Assembly: GCA_030427145.1 (NCBI GenBank)
Contig: JAUHWT010000006.1
Span: 62,001-126,000, forward strand
Origin: Alphaproteobacteria bacterium
Lineage (GTDB): Bacteria > Pseudomonadota > Alphaproteobacteria > Rhodobacterales > Rhodobacteraceae
DNA length: 64,000 nucleotides
Direction: 5' to 3'
The notes beneath the pieces were generated by a model. The model ran no database searches. It was not told where the DNA came from and worked only from the letters and a program-made list of their open reading frames with translations. Below are positions 25,989 through 35,398 of the stretch, in pieces (the stretch's first letter is position 1; each line of letters opens with the position of its first letter). A program made the translations under genes and the position numbers.

Positions 25989-27396
25989 GTACGAAGGCCC
26001 GCGCGTGTCGGGAAAACGCAAATGGCTGGTCGAGATTGAACAGGTCCGGTCGCATGGCGAGCATCCTGTCATACACCGCCGGATCAGCGCCGTTATAGGC
26101 GATCATGCTGCGCACCGCACCGCCCCGCAGGGACGCCACTTCCAACGGCTCATGATTGGGCAGAAACTCCAGAATATCCGCGTCATAATCCTCGAGCGCC
26201 TCGCGCAGGGTCGGATAGTCCTGCCGCCGCGCCATGATGCGGGCCTTGGGGCTTAGTCGGCGAAGCTCCTGGAGAAACTCCCTATTGAACGACCAGAAAA
26301 ACACCTGATCGAGCAGGCCCGCCTCCTGCACCTGTCGCAGCACGAGGGCCGGTGGCGCGGATTTCAGTTCCAGATACGCCCCTCCGCCATATTTGTGGAG
26401 AAGCGCCAGAACCTCACCCAGTGACGGCAGACCGGTGCCCGCGAAATACGGATCAAACCACTCCCCCGCATCAAGACGGCGCAGCGCCTCCATCGACTGT
26501 TCCCAAACCGTGCCGGTGCCACTGGTCGTGCGGTCAAGCGTGTCGTCATGCATCACGACAATCTGCTCATCGGCGGTGACATGCAGATCGAGTTCTATGA
26601 AATCAAATCCGGCGGCGAGCGCGCATTCAAAGGCGGGAAGCGTATTTTCCGGCGCGATACCGTTCGCGCCCCGGTGACAGACGATGCCAAAGGGATACTC
26701 CGATGGCGGCACAAACGGATTGACCAGTTCGGGCATGTCCGAGCAGATCCCGGTGACCGGTTTCGTGCGAATATCCGCCATCCGGTCCGGGTCCTCCTCA
26801 TGCCACAGTACAACCCGTTGCCCCCTTGCGAAGGCCTGCTCAAACAGGTCCTGGGTCAGGGTGTCCTGCGGCCTGTCCATCCGTTCCCAGCACAGGTGGA
26901 TGACATCGGCCTCCCCCGCATGGTCAAACGGATCCGCCCCGAGCGGCACCAGTCCCGAGACCGGATAGCGACTGCCAGCCTCGCGCAGCGTATCAACCAC
27001 ACTGACATCGAACGCGCCCAGAACCACCGGTTCAATTTCGGCTTCCTCGAGCAGACGCAGTGTCGGAACAGTGGCGCTCAAATCCTTGATGTCAGCATAA
27101 ATCCCCGCGCCGAGTTCCGCGGCCAGCGCGACCATTTCCGCAACCGTGGGACAGTCCGGCAGAGCCTCCAGCAGCTCCGCCCGCGACAGGTCCGCAACCG
27201 CCCGGCCATCGGGAACCGTGGCGTCGTGATAGACCACCGCGACGCCATCCGCCGTGCTGCGGATATCCGCCTCCCACATGTCCGCGCCAAGCTCCGCCGC
27301 CTTGCGGAACGCGGCCAGCGTGTTCTCCGGCGCATAGGCCGACGCGCCACGGTGCGCGATGGACCAGGGGCGGGGCGGAACCGGAGCCGCGATCAC
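25981..27396 (-). CDS. tandem-domain glycerophosphodiester phosphodiesterase
   Basis: A 471-aa protein made of two GDPD TIM-barrel domains. Domain 1 (about 10-230) starts SIAHRGASAYAPENTLAAF and has EADIRSTADGVAVVYHD. Domain 2 (about 240-470) starts VCHRGANGIAPENTLPAF and has ELDLHVTADEQIVVMHDDTLDRTT. Each keeps the HRG, PENT and D/E-x-D...HD residues that bind metal and substrate, so both could be active. GDPDs release glycerol 3-phosphate from glycerophosphodiesters. No signal peptide is visible, so it acts on material imported by the adjacent ABC system, as UgpQ does. Its start overlaps the ATPase stop by 4 bases. Confidence 0.9.
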   Translation of the reverse strand: MIAAPVPPRPWSIAHRGASAYAPENTLAAFRKAAELGADMWEADIRSTADGVAVVYHDATVPDGRAVADLSRAELLEALPDCPTVAEMVALAAELGAGIYADIKDLSATVPTLRLLEEAEIEPVVLGAFDVSVVDTLREAGSRYPVSGLVPLGADPFDHAGEADVIHLCWERMDRPQDTLTQDLFEQAFARGQRVVLWHEEDPDRMADIRTKPVTGICSDMPELVNPFVPPSEYPFGIVCHRGANGIAPENTLPAFECALAAGFDFIELDLHVTADEQIVVMHDDTLDRTTSGTGTVWEQSMEALRRLDAGEWFDPYFAGTGLPSLGEVLALLHKYGGGAYLELKSAPPALVLRQVQEAGLLDQVFFWSFNREFLQELRRLSPKARIMARRQDYPTLREALEDYDADILEFLPNHEPLEVASLRGGAVRSMIAYNGADPAVYDRMLAMRPDLFNLDQPFAFSRHARAFVHG

Positions 27397-28436
27397 AGGC
27401 GCGCCCCGTCCTGCGAGAAAGCCAGAATGCGGTCGGTGGCCACGCCCCAGTTCACATGCTGTCCCGTTTTCAGTGGATCACCCACCGGCAGGATCGCACG
27501 CACTTCCTGACCATTCGCCAGCCTTACATCCACCAGTTCCTCGCGGCCCTGGGGTTCGACAAAGGAAATCACACCTTCCAGACCGGTACCGTATTGCGGC
27601 CCGAAATGCTCGGGCCGGATACCGATGACAATGTCGCCGGACGCCTCCAGACCCTGCGGCCGTGCGAGCGTCAGACCCTCACCCAGGCTGAGGGTGTCAC
27701 CCGCTGTCACGGACAGGAACGAAATCGGTGGATTGCCCAGGAACCCGGCCACGAACTGCGTTTTGGGATTGCGGTACATGCCCTCCGGCGTATCAAGCTG
27801 CACGATTTTTCCGTCCCGCATCAGGGCAATACGGTCACACATTGACATGGCCTCAACCTGGTCATGGGTCACCAGGATCGCCGTGATGCCGGTCTCCTTC
27901 TGAATGCGCCGAATCTCGGAGCGCATCTCAAGGCGCAGTTTCGCATCCAGGTTCGCCAGCGGCTCATCGAGCAGCAGCACATCCGGCTTGCGCACCATCG
28001 CACGGGCCAGCGCCACCCTCTGCTGCTGCCCGCCGGACAGCTGCGCGGGACGGCGGTCTAGCAGATTGGAGATCTGAACCAGTTCGGCCATCTGACCGAC
28101 CTCGCTGGCAATTTCCGCTTTTGCCTTACGCTGGACCTTGAGCGGGAAGCCGATGTTTTCCCGCACGGTCATATGGGGATAGAGAGCGTAATTCTGGAAC
28201 ACCACACCCACCGACCGGCGCTGCGCGGGCACGGTCGTCACGTCCTGCCCACCGAACAGAAGCCGGCCGCCATTCATGCGGTGAATGCCGCAGATCGCAA
28301 ATAGCGTCGTGGACTTGCCGCATCCGGACGGCCCAAGCAGGGCCATCATCTCGCCGCTGTTCACGGTCAGGTCCATGCTGTCGATGACGGTGGTCGTACC
28401 GAAACGTTTGGTGAATTTTTCGAGTTTCAGTTCCAT
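27393..28436 (-). CDS. ABC transporter ATPase, MalK/UgpC type (GDPD operon)
   Basis: A 347-aa ATPase. The ATG at 28436 overlaps the permease stop (TGATG) and is followed by LEKFTKRFGTTTVIDSM. Walker A is GPSGCGKSTT, the Q-loop VFQNYALYPHMTV, the signature LSGGQQQRVALARAM, Walker B VLLLDEPLANLDA, the switch His VTHDQVEAM; a TOBE domain ends the protein. Its coupling to the two permeases and to the phosphodiesterase suggests a Ugp-like importer for glycerophosphodiesters or a related phospho-polyol. Confidence 0.94.
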   Translation of the reverse strand: MELKLEKFTKRFGTTTVIDSMDLTVNSGEMMALLGPSGCGKSTTLFAICGIHRMNGGRLLFGGQDVTTVPAQRRSVGVVFQNYALYPHMTVRENIGFPLKVQRKAKAEIASEVGQMAELVQISNLLDRRPAQLSGGQQQRVALARAMVRKPDVLLLDEPLANLDAKLRLEMRSEIRRIQKETGITAILVTHDQVEAMSMCDRIALMRDGKIVQLDTPEGMYRNPKTQFVAGFLGNPPISFLSVTAGDTLSLGEGLTLARPQGLEASGDIVIGIRPEHFGPQYGTGLEGVISFVEPQGREELVDVRLANGQEVRAILPVGDPLKTGQHVNWGVATDRILAFSQDGARL

Positions 28437-29263
28437 CAGCCTTTGGTGCCTCCACCGTAGATATTCATAAGCTGCTTCTGGAAGATCAGGTACACCAGGA
28501 TCACCGGCAGCGAGTAGAACATGCCAATCGCCTTGAAGAGGCCGAAGTCGAGCTTGGCGTCGTCCTGGATCACCGAATACATGTAGGTGGCCAGAACCTG
28601 GGTCTCCGACCCCGGCGCCAGAACCAGCGGCAAAACAAATTCCGACCAGCCCTGGAGAAACGAGATGATCCCAAGTGCCGCCAGGCCCGGCTTGACCTGC
28701 GGCAGGACCAGTTCCCACCAAACGCGGAACCGGCTCGCGCCGTCCTGGACGCCCGCCATCTCGATCTCCCAGGGCACGGTGTCGTAAAAGCCCTTCATGA
28801 TCCAGATGCCGAAGGGCAGTTCCAGAGCCGCCTTCACGAGGATTACGCCGAGCAGCGTGTCGAACAGACCGAGGTACTGCAGCACGATGAAAATCGCGAT
28901 GATCAGGGTGATCGTCGGGAAGGCGTGCAGAATGATCAGCCCGCCCAGGAAATACGGCCGCCCCGGCAGGTTCAGCCGCGACAGGGCATACCCCGCCGTG
29001 GACGACAGCGCGCAGACCGCGAGGGCAATCGTCGTGGCAAAAATGAAGGTGTTGAACGTGGCCGTCCAGATCGACGGCCGCCCCCGGTCCAGTTCCTGCC
29101 AGAGGAACCGCCAGTTGTGGAGATTGATCTCCCCGGGCATCAACGTGCCCGGCTGCGGCTGTGCCACGCTCTCGATCACCTGGAACACGTACATGATGAT
29201 CAGCGGCGCGGACACGATGCCGAGCAACAGCACGATCGGCCATATGCGAAGATTACCGGTCAC
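28436..29263 (-). CDS. ABC transporter permease (MalG/UgpE type, GDPD operon)
   Basis: A 275-aa membrane protein with six hydrophobic stretches and the EAA loop EIEMAGVQDGASRFRVWWEL, ending FQKQLMNIYGGGTKG. The start overlaps the preceding permease stop by 4 bases. It is the second membrane subunit of the importer encoded from 31966 leftward. Confidence 0.92.
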   Translation of the reverse strand: MTGNLRIWPIVLLLGIVSAPLIIMYVFQVIESVAQPQPGTLMPGEINLHNWRFLWQELDRGRPSIWTATFNTFIFATTIALAVCALSSTAGYALSRLNLPGRPYFLGGLIILHAFPTITLIIAIFIVLQYLGLFDTLLGVILVKAALELPFGIWIMKGFYDTVPWEIEMAGVQDGASRFRVWWELVLPQVKPGLAALGIISFLQGWSEFVLPLVLAPGSETQVLATYMYSVIQDDAKLDFGLFKAIGMFYSLPVILVYLIFQKQLMNIYGGGTKG

Positions 29264-30558
29264 TGTTCAATCCTCGGTTTGGCCACAAGTTCCTTGAAGT
29301 TGAAGAACCGCAGGTAAAGCACTGAAAGGATGATCCCAATGATCACGAGCACCAGGGCATAGGCCGCCCCAAACCCATATTCCAGGTTGCCCCCGTAATT
29401 GCGCAGAGCGGTGGTGTAGGCCGCCAGAGCCCAGGTCGTTGTGGACCCCCCCGGTCCGCCTTCGGTGGACAGCAGGATGTATTCAAACGAGGTCAGAAGG
29501 CTCAGCGTCTGATACGATGTCATGAACAGAACCGGCCAGCGCAGCTGCGGCAGAATGATGTAACGGATCTGATCCCAGCGGTAGGCCCCGTCGACCTCGG
29601 AGGCATAGAGCATCGAGAGCGGTATGGCCTTGATGGCCGATGAAAACAGGATCATGCCGAGCGACGCGCCAACAAAGCCGTTAATCAGCACCACCACCGT
29701 CCAGGCATTCAGCGCGCTTTCCGTCATCCAGTTGATCGGCGTCACGCCAAACACGCTCAGAACGGTTGAGATAAACCCGGTATCCCAAGTGAACCATTTC
29801 CACATCAGAACGTACATCACTGGCGGCAAAATGCGCGGCAGGAACCAGATCGTGCGGAAGGTGTTGGCCAGATGCTGCGGCAGGTAGAAGGTCGAGATCG
29901 CCAGGAACAGCCCGAAGCCCACATTGAACGCCAGCGTAAAGACCACATAGATCGCCGTGTTCATCGCGTAGCGCAGCGTGGCGGGCAGTTCAAAGAGCAG
30001 TTTGAAATTGTCGGTGGTCCAGGTCCAGCCTGTATAGGCGGTTTTCACCAGGGCGTCGTGATCGGCGGGATCGATGCCGCTTTCGGTCAGGGCGTCGCGA
30101 AACGCGGGCTCCGTAGGGAACCGCTCGTCCAGGATCGTCACCGCGAAGAGATCGGCCGCCGCCTTGCGGTCCCGTGTCCGTCGGATCGGGTCGTCATTGA
30201 GGTTGCGCAAAACGCGTTCGAGATCACGGCGGGCGGTAAAGCTCTCGCCCATGTAATCCTCGCGCAGCTCGTCGGCCCGGTCCTCCCCGAACTCCTCGGC
30301 CAGCGCCGCGAGCCCCTGCTCGGTGATCTGGTAGCCTGCGGATTCCAGCCGCTCGACCGTCTCCTCGCTCACGCCCTCTGCCTCAAGCTGGCGCAGCCGC
30401 GATTTGGACAGAAGGTATTCGCCCCCGGTGATGCCCGTCGCCGTGGTCATGTTGGTGAAGGAGAACATCACCGTCATGACAACGGGCAGCAGGAAGAAAA
30501 ACAGAACGGCAACCAGGGCGGGTGCCAGAAAACCAACGCCAAGCCAGCGCGAACTCAT
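29260..30558 (-). CDS. ABC transporter permease (MalF type) with a large insert
   Basis: A 432-aa permease, well above the ~300 aa of most family members. TM1 (FLAPALVAVLFFFLLPVVMTV) is followed by about 150 hydrophilic residues (roughly 40-185, rich in E, D and R: YQITEQGLAALAEEFGEDRA and so on) before the remaining membrane segments, which include the EAA loop LYASEVDGAYRWDQIRYI. E. coli MalF also has a periplasmic insert, but in a different place and with a different sequence; here the insert follows TM1. It may help dock the binding protein. The gene lies 61 bases after the binding-protein stop. Confidence 0.9.
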   Translation of the reverse strand: MSSRWLGVGFLAPALVAVLFFFLLPVVMTVMFSFTNMTTATGITGGEYLLSKSRLRQLEAEGVSEETVERLESAGYQITEQGLAALAEEFGEDRADELREDYMGESFTARRDLERVLRNLNDDPIRRTRDRKAAADLFAVTILDERFPTEPAFRDALTESGIDPADHDALVKTAYTGWTWTTDNFKLLFELPATLRYAMNTAIYVVFTLAFNVGFGLFLAISTFYLPQHLANTFRTIWFLPRILPPVMYVLMWKWFTWDTGFISTVLSVFGVTPINWMTESALNAWTVVVLINGFVGASLGMILFSSAIKAIPLSMLYASEVDGAYRWDQIRYIILPQLRWPVLFMTSYQTLSLLTSFEYILLSTEGGPGGSTTTWALAAYTTALRNYGGNLEYGFGAAYALVLVIIGIILSVLYLRFFNFKELVAKPRIEQ

Positions 30559-30619
30559 GATGCCACCCTCCCCTTAACCGGTGGGCGGGACGCGGCCATA
30601 CCGCATCCCGCAATCGCAT

Positions 30620-31966
30620 TTAGCGTACAATCAGCGCGTCACCGATGGTGGTGGTCAGCTGTGCCTCAACCTCGGCCACGGCTTCCTCGACCGACTGCGA
30701 CCCGGTCCAGGCCGCCTCGAGACCGCGATACATTGCTTCGGAGAAAGCACCATAGTTCAGATGGTTGGGCTGCGAATTGGCCGAGCCGAGCAGAACCTCT
30801 GTCGCCTCGGAGGCCCAGCGGCTGCTGCGGTAAAGGTCAATATCCGCCTGGGACTGCGCCACCGCCAGGTGGTTCGACTGGATTGCGTGCAGGGTGTTGA
30901 TGCGCGGCTCGGTCGCGATGGCCACCAGCTGCGCGGCAACCTCCTCGATCCGGTCATCCTCCTGATCCATCACTAGGTAAACCAGCGGGTGCGTGATCGT
31001 ATTCGGGCGACCGTTTTCGTTGCCCTGCGGGATCAGCGAGAACTGGATGGTGCCCCAGAAATCGTCATTTCCTTCCGTCTCGTAGCGGCCGTAATGCCAG
31101 GTCCCGCCGTGCCAGAACGCGGCCTTTCCGTTGGCAACCTCACGATACCACTGGTTGCCGTCCATGCCGAGATGCGTGCGGCGCACCACACCGGCCTCGG
31201 CCGCATCGACGAAGAACTGGTAGAAATCCGTCATCGCCTGACGGTCAAAGATCAACTTTCCACTTTCCGGATCAAGGAGTTCACCGCCGAAGCTCTGATA
31301 GAACTGCGCATAGTCGGGACCGTTGTTGTTGCGAGGGTAAAACCCGTAACCTTCCTCGACGATGCCTTCCTCAACCGCGCGTGTCGCGTCGGCGAGCATG
31401 TCGGCAAGGGTGTATTCGCCGGCCGCAACCTTTTCGGGAAGCGCATCAATATCGTCCTCCGAATAGCCAAGTTTTTCCAGGGTCTCGCGCCAGAAGAAGA
31501 ACGGCCGCGACTCCGCGTCCTGCGGGATGCCCCACTGGATGCCATCGAAGGACGCGATTTCCATCAGGTTCGGATACACATCCGTCAGCGGCCAGGCGTC
31601 GAGGTCCACATAATCCTCAACCGGCACGATGTAGCCCGCCTGGCTCCAGGGCGCGATGTCGAGATGCGAGGTCACGACGATGGTCGGCGCCGTTCCGGCC
31701 TCGGACGCAAGCGTAACGCTCTGCTTGAACTCTTCCCAGCCGGAAAAGTCCCGGCGGCCCTCAACGGTTATGTTCAGTTCCTCGCCAAGGATGGCGGCCT
31801 CACGCTCAAGAATATCCGCGGCCATGGCGATGGCGTCGATCCGATAGCTGTCACTGTCGTTGGAGCCCCCGGCCCAGACCGTGACGGAAATGTCCTCAGC
31901 AAGCGCCGGACCCGTCAGCGCGGCAAGCACGCCCACCAAAGCCGTGCAGCGTTTCAAAACAGTCAT
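30620..31966 (-). CDS. ABC transporter substrate-binding protein (GDPD operon)
   Basis: A 448-aa periplasmic binding protein of the family-1 (sugar/glycerol-phosphate) type. The ATG at 31966 is chosen for its ribosome site (GGGAGGGAATT) and the signal peptide that follows (MTVLKRCTALVGVLAALTG, cut after ALA). The mature part starts EDISVTVWAGGSNDSDSYR and has PQDAESRPFFFWRETLEKLGY, KAAFWHGGTWHYGRYE. I do not recognise a specific ligand signature. The downstream GDPD gene argues for a glycerophosphodiester or phosphorylated polyol. Confidence 0.88.
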   Translation of the reverse strand: MTVLKRCTALVGVLAALTGPALAEDISVTVWAGGSNDSDSYRIDAIAMAADILEREAAILGEELNITVEGRRDFSGWEEFKQSVTLASEAGTAPTIVVTSHLDIAPWSQAGYIVPVEDYVDLDAWPLTDVYPNLMEIASFDGIQWGIPQDAESRPFFFWRETLEKLGYSEDDIDALPEKVAAGEYTLADMLADATRAVEEGIVEEGYGFYPRNNNGPDYAQFYQSFGGELLDPESGKLIFDRQAMTDFYQFFVDAAEAGVVRRTHLGMDGNQWYREVANGKAAFWHGGTWHYGRYETEGNDDFWGTIQFSLIPQGNENGRPNTITHPLVYLVMDQEDDRIEEVAAQLVAIATEPRINTLHAIQSNHLAVAQSQADIDLYRSSRWASEATEVLLGSANSQPNHLNYGAFSEAMYRGLEAAWTGSQSVEEAVAEVEAQLTTTIGDALIVR

Positions 31967-32000
31967 AATTCCCTCCCGTACGGGTGTGATGCGCAACCGT

Positions 32001-32014
32001 TGCACACGTGTGCA
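32001..32014. promoter_or_regulatory. LacI-type operator at the head of the GDPD/ABC operon
   Basis: Perfect 14-bp palindrome TGCACACGTGTGCA, 34-48 bases upstream of the binding-protein ATG, with the central CG of LacI-family operators. The LacI gene in the same operon (24972-25988) is the obvious candidate to bind it. The remaining spacer to 32184 holds no gene. Confidence 0.7.
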
Positions 32015-32184
32015 CAATGATTAACGCCTCATGTCCCATTTGGAAGAATTTTTTTGCGAAACGTTTGTGACACGCTGCGGCAAACCGCTCTGACCCGGGT
32101 CGGGGTTTCCGCTGAAAAACCCGCCGTTGCCGCCATGCTGCGCCGCGAAGGACGGCCGACAAAAAAGCCGAAAACGCGTGCCGG

Positions 32185-32706
32185 TCAGGGGCGTCCGTCA
32201 ACCTTTCCGGCCTGAAATTCCCTGAACTCCTCCGGCACCGGAATGGCGAATCGTTCACACAGAAGCGACACGTCATGCCAGTCGTCGCCGTCCAGTTCAT
32301 ACCCGGAGTGAAACCGCACCAGCCATTCGGGCGTGATACAGCGCACCTCCACCCCAAGCACCTCGCCCCGCCCCAGAAGCTGCTCACGGATATAGGGCAC
32401 ACCGCCCGCATTGCGCCCGTCCGCGTCAATCACATGCGAATGCACGTCGATCTCATTGCCGTCCCCGTCGCGCAGGACAAAGTTGTGCTCCCAGCTGTCA
32501 TCTTTGGGGATCTCCGCAAAACCGCGCTCCGCGAGAGCCGCCCGCAGGGCCGGCACATGACCGGCCGGCAATGCAATATCCAGATCACCATGCGACCGCG
32601 TCTGACGCCCCAGCAGAGCATCCACCGCCCAGCCACCGTCGAGACAGACCTCGAGCCCGTGATCCTCAAACAGACGCCAAAGGCTCACAACCGTCTCGGC
32701 CCTCAC
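32185..32706 (-). CDS. nucleotidyltransferase-domain protein (lincosamide/aminoglycoside ANT-like)
   Basis: A 173-aa protein with the minimal nucleotidyltransferase core: CLDGGWAVDALLGRQTRSHGDLDIAL, followed by DGDGNEIDVHSHV, which supplies the acidic metal ligands. This pattern matches LinA/ANT(2'')-like enzymes that add AMP to drugs, but many chromosomal members have unknown substrates. The start is GTG, overlapping the MscS stop as GTGA. Resistance activity is not implied by the fold alone. Confidence 0.82.
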   Translation of the reverse strand: MRAETVVSLWRLFEDHGLEVCLDGGWAVDALLGRQTRSHGDLDIALPAGHVPALRAALAERGFAEIPKDDSWEHNFVLRDGDGNEIDVHSHVIDADGRNAGGVPYIREQLLGRGEVLGVEVRCITPEWLVRFHSGYELDGDDWHDVSLLCERFAIPVPEEFREFQAGKVDGRP

Positions 32707-34097
32707 TCCGCGCCGTCCTTTCGCCCGACAAGCGCCTCAAAGCCCGTCCGCAGCCGCAGGTCCCGCTGTGGGAAGGGAATTTCGATATCGTTCGCCTGAA
32801 ACCGCTTCCAGATCTGCAGGTAAACGTCACTGGAAATATTCGCGACACCGCCATCCGGATCGACGATCCAGAACCGCACCTCCAGGTCCACCGAACTGTC
32901 CCCAAACCCGCGCATAAGGCATTTCGGCTCCGGATCGCGCAGCACCCTCGGACACGCCAGCGCGGCCTCGACGCACAGCTCCATCGCCCTCTCAACATCG
33001 GTGTCATAGGCCACGCCAACCGGAATACCCCGCCGGACTTTTGTGTTGGAAAACGACCAGTTGGTGACCGGATTTGAAATGAGAATTTCATTGGGAATAA
33101 GCGTCTCGGTCCCCGACCGGGTCAGCACCGAGGCATATCGCGCATTCAGTTTTTTCACCGTCCCGTAGGTCGGCCCGTCGCCCGTCTCAATCTCGATCAC
33201 GTCGCCCGGCTTGATCGATTTGTCGGCCAGCATCGAGAACCCGGCCACCAGGTTTCCCACGATCCGCTGCATGCCCAGACCGATACCGATACCGACCGCA
33301 CCGGAAAACACCGCCAGCGCGGTCAGATCGATGCCAATGCCGCGTAATCCGATTATCACCGCAATGAGAAACAGCCCGATCCGCAGCAGTTTCCCGATCA
33401 GAACCTGCATCGAGGGGCTGAGCGTCCGGGTCCGCTCCAGCTGCGCCTCAAGGCTCTTCGACAGCCAATAGGCGGCCCACACGAGCCCGCCGACGAGGAT
33501 GGCCCCCTTTGCCACCGTCCACAGCGAAATCCGCAGCTCACCCATCGACAGCGACTGCATGTCCAGCCAGTCAATTGTGGGATACAGCAGCCCCACCGCA
33601 TTCAGTGCCGCAACCGACCAGGCACACCACGAGAACACTGCCGACCACCGGTTGCTCGGTATGAACACGGTCGCCAGACGGATCAGAACCCAGGCGCTGA
33701 TCAGGCTGTAAACCAGCCGCATCAGAACAATCGGCTCCCCCATGGCAACCAGAACCGATGCCGACAGCCACAGGCCAACGAGCCAGATGATTGGCAGCGA
33801 AATCGACGCCACCGTCCGGGCCACGCGGTATTTCACAAACGGGCGCTGGTTCTCGCTGACACGGGTGACGAAGCGGCGGAAGGGCTTTGCCACGGCCAGA
33901 GCGATCATCAGCGCGGCCATGATGGCGGCCAGCTGCGCCAGGCTCGCGGTGGACAGGATTACCGCGTCAAACCAGTCATGCGCCCGGTCTACCCAGGCCC
34001 AGACCGGGGCGATCAGATCGGAAACAGGCTCCACCAGTTCCGCAACATCCGGAACCGCCTCCAGCGCCTCATCCGGTTGCGGTGTTTCCTCTTCCAT
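32703..34097 (-). CDS. MscS-family mechanosensitive channel
   Basis: A 464-aa membrane protein. After an acidic N-terminus come four to six hydrophobic segments, then the pore-helix and beta domain typical of MscS: FSGAVGIGIGLGMQRIVGN, SIKPGDVIEI, GTVKKLNARYASV, TLIPNEILISNPVTNWSFS. The C-terminal alpha/beta domain follows. It opens under membrane tension to release solutes during osmotic downshock. The start is uncertain: ATG at 34097 is used; a GTG at 34130 would add 11 residues. It is translationally linked to the nucleotidyltransferase gene downstream. Confidence 0.9.
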   Translation of the reverse strand: MEEETPQPDEALEAVPDVAELVEPVSDLIAPVWAWVDRAHDWFDAVILSTASLAQLAAIMAALMIALAVAKPFRRFVTRVSENQRPFVKYRVARTVASISLPIIWLVGLWLSASVLVAMGEPIVLMRLVYSLISAWVLIRLATVFIPSNRWSAVFSWCAWSVAALNAVGLLYPTIDWLDMQSLSMGELRISLWTVAKGAILVGGLVWAAYWLSKSLEAQLERTRTLSPSMQVLIGKLLRIGLFLIAVIIGLRGIGIDLTALAVFSGAVGIGIGLGMQRIVGNLVAGFSMLADKSIKPGDVIEIETGDGPTYGTVKKLNARYASVLTRSGTETLIPNEILISNPVTNWSFSNTKVRRGIPVGVAYDTDVERAMELCVEAALACPRVLRDPEPKCLMRGFGDSSVDLEVRFWIVDPDGGVANISSDVYLQIWKRFQANDIEIPFPQRDLRLRTGFEALVGRKDGAE

Positions 34098-34179
34098 GTC
34101 CCGTGAATTCCCTCCCGGCGCAGTTGCCACCGTTCACGATGCCCCAGGCCTTAGGGAAAAGCCAGCACAACCACAGGGA

Positions 34180-35385
34180 TCAGTCCCTGCCGCTCCGGTT
34201 GCCGATCCAGCGGGAATAGGGACTGGCCGAAACCCCATGCAGCACAATCGACAATCCGACCGTCAGCGATACACAGGCCAGCAGCTCATCCTGGTTCGGC
34301 AGGTCGAAATCATCGAGCATCAGCAGCGTGAACAGAATGGACGCAAGCCCCCGCGGCCCAAACCAGCCCAGGAACAGCTTCTCTCGCGGCGGCAGACCCG
34401 ACCCCCACAGGGAAAGATAGATCGGCAACATCCTGATAACGGTCATGAAAAGCACGGCGATCAAAACGGTCGTAAAGCTCACATGGCTCAGACCAACCGG
34501 CATCAGGAACGCGCCAAGCAGAAGGAACGCCGACATGGTCAGAAGCTGTCCCGCCCCCTCCATGAACTCGGAGATGAACCTGATATCATTGCGGAAACTG
34601 TTGCCGAAGGTCATGCCGGAAATGAAAGCGGCGATGAACCCGTTCCCGCCAACCGCGTGGGAGAAGTAATAAGCCACGAAGGCGGTGCAGAGGAATATCA
34701 CCGCCGCGCCCGGATCGTCGGTCATGTCGCGCTTTTGCACCCATTCCAGCAGCCGCGCGACGCTCCAGCCGATGGCAATGCCAACACCCACGCCGAGCCC
34801 CACCTCGATCACCGCCGACATGAAGAGCCCCCGCCCGCCGGTTTCCAGCATGGTTCCCGACGCCAGCACAGCGCCCATCAGCACGAAGGGCAGGACCAGG
34901 CCGTCATTCAGCCCGCTTTCCACATTAACCGACTGCGACAGGTGTTTGGGAACAAAAGGACTTGAGACCACCGACTGCCCCAACGCGGCATCCGTGGGCG
35001 TCAGCAGCGACGCGGTCAGAAGCGCCATGGCAATCCCCGCCGTCGGGTTGAGCCAGGCCACCGCCAGCGTCCCCAGCAGAATGGTCAGCGGCATGCCGAT
35101 CACCAGCATCCGCGCCGGGATTTTCCACGATTGCCTGAGGTTCGCAAACCGCACGTGGCTCGCGTCCGAGAACAGCACAAGCACCAGCGTAATCTCCGCC
35201 AGAAGCCGCCGGCCCTCATAGACCAGAACCTGTTCCGGCAGGTCATTGAGCGGCCGGGACAGGAAAAAACCAAACAGGGTGAAGAGGATGGGCAGGGTCA
35301 GAAACCCGTGCCCGATGCGTTTGCTGAACGCCGAATAGAGAATGAATGCCACGAGGATCGCAATTGTCAGTCCCGTGGTCACCAT
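34180..35385 (-). CDS. CPA1-family Na+/H+ (cation/proton) antiporter
   Basis: A 401-aa protein with about 11-12 membrane segments. The ion-binding region of the family is visible: LTASLLTPTDAALGQSVV and SVNVESGLNDGLVLPFVL, the latter with the Asn-Asp pair expected of electroneutral exchangers. The final segments read GLASILFTLLMLDDFDL. It should exchange Na+ or K+ for protons at the inner membrane, fitting the osmotic role of the adjacent MscS. No cytoplasmic TrkA-type tail is present. Confidence 0.88.
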   Translation of the reverse strand: MVTTGLTIAILVAFILYSAFSKRIGHGFLTLPILFTLFGFFLSRPLNDLPEQVLVYEGRRLLAEITLVLVLFSDASHVRFANLRQSWKIPARMLVIGMPLTILLGTLAVAWLNPTAGIAMALLTASLLTPTDAALGQSVVSSPFVPKHLSQSVNVESGLNDGLVLPFVLMGAVLASGTMLETGGRGLFMSAVIEVGLGVGVGIAIGWSVARLLEWVQKRDMTDDPGAAVIFLCTAFVAYYFSHAVGGNGFIAAFISGMTFGNSFRNDIRFISEFMEGAGQLLTMSAFLLLGAFLMPVGLSHVSFTTVLIAVLFMTVIRMLPIYLSLWGSGLPPREKLFLGWFGPRGLASILFTLLMLDDFDLPNQDELLACVSLTVGLSIVLHGVSASPYSRWIGNRSGRD

Positions 35386-35398
35386 ATCCCTGCTCCCG

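Noticed and set aside
27393..29243. 269-residue N-terminal extension of the second ABC ATPase
   Set aside because: It is another frame of the upstream permease gene; the ATPase proper starts at 28436 with a TGATG overlap.
32185..32706. Acquired antibiotic-resistance gene
   Set aside because: Only the generic nucleotidyltransferase core is visible; no resistance-island context, and substrate cannot be inferred.
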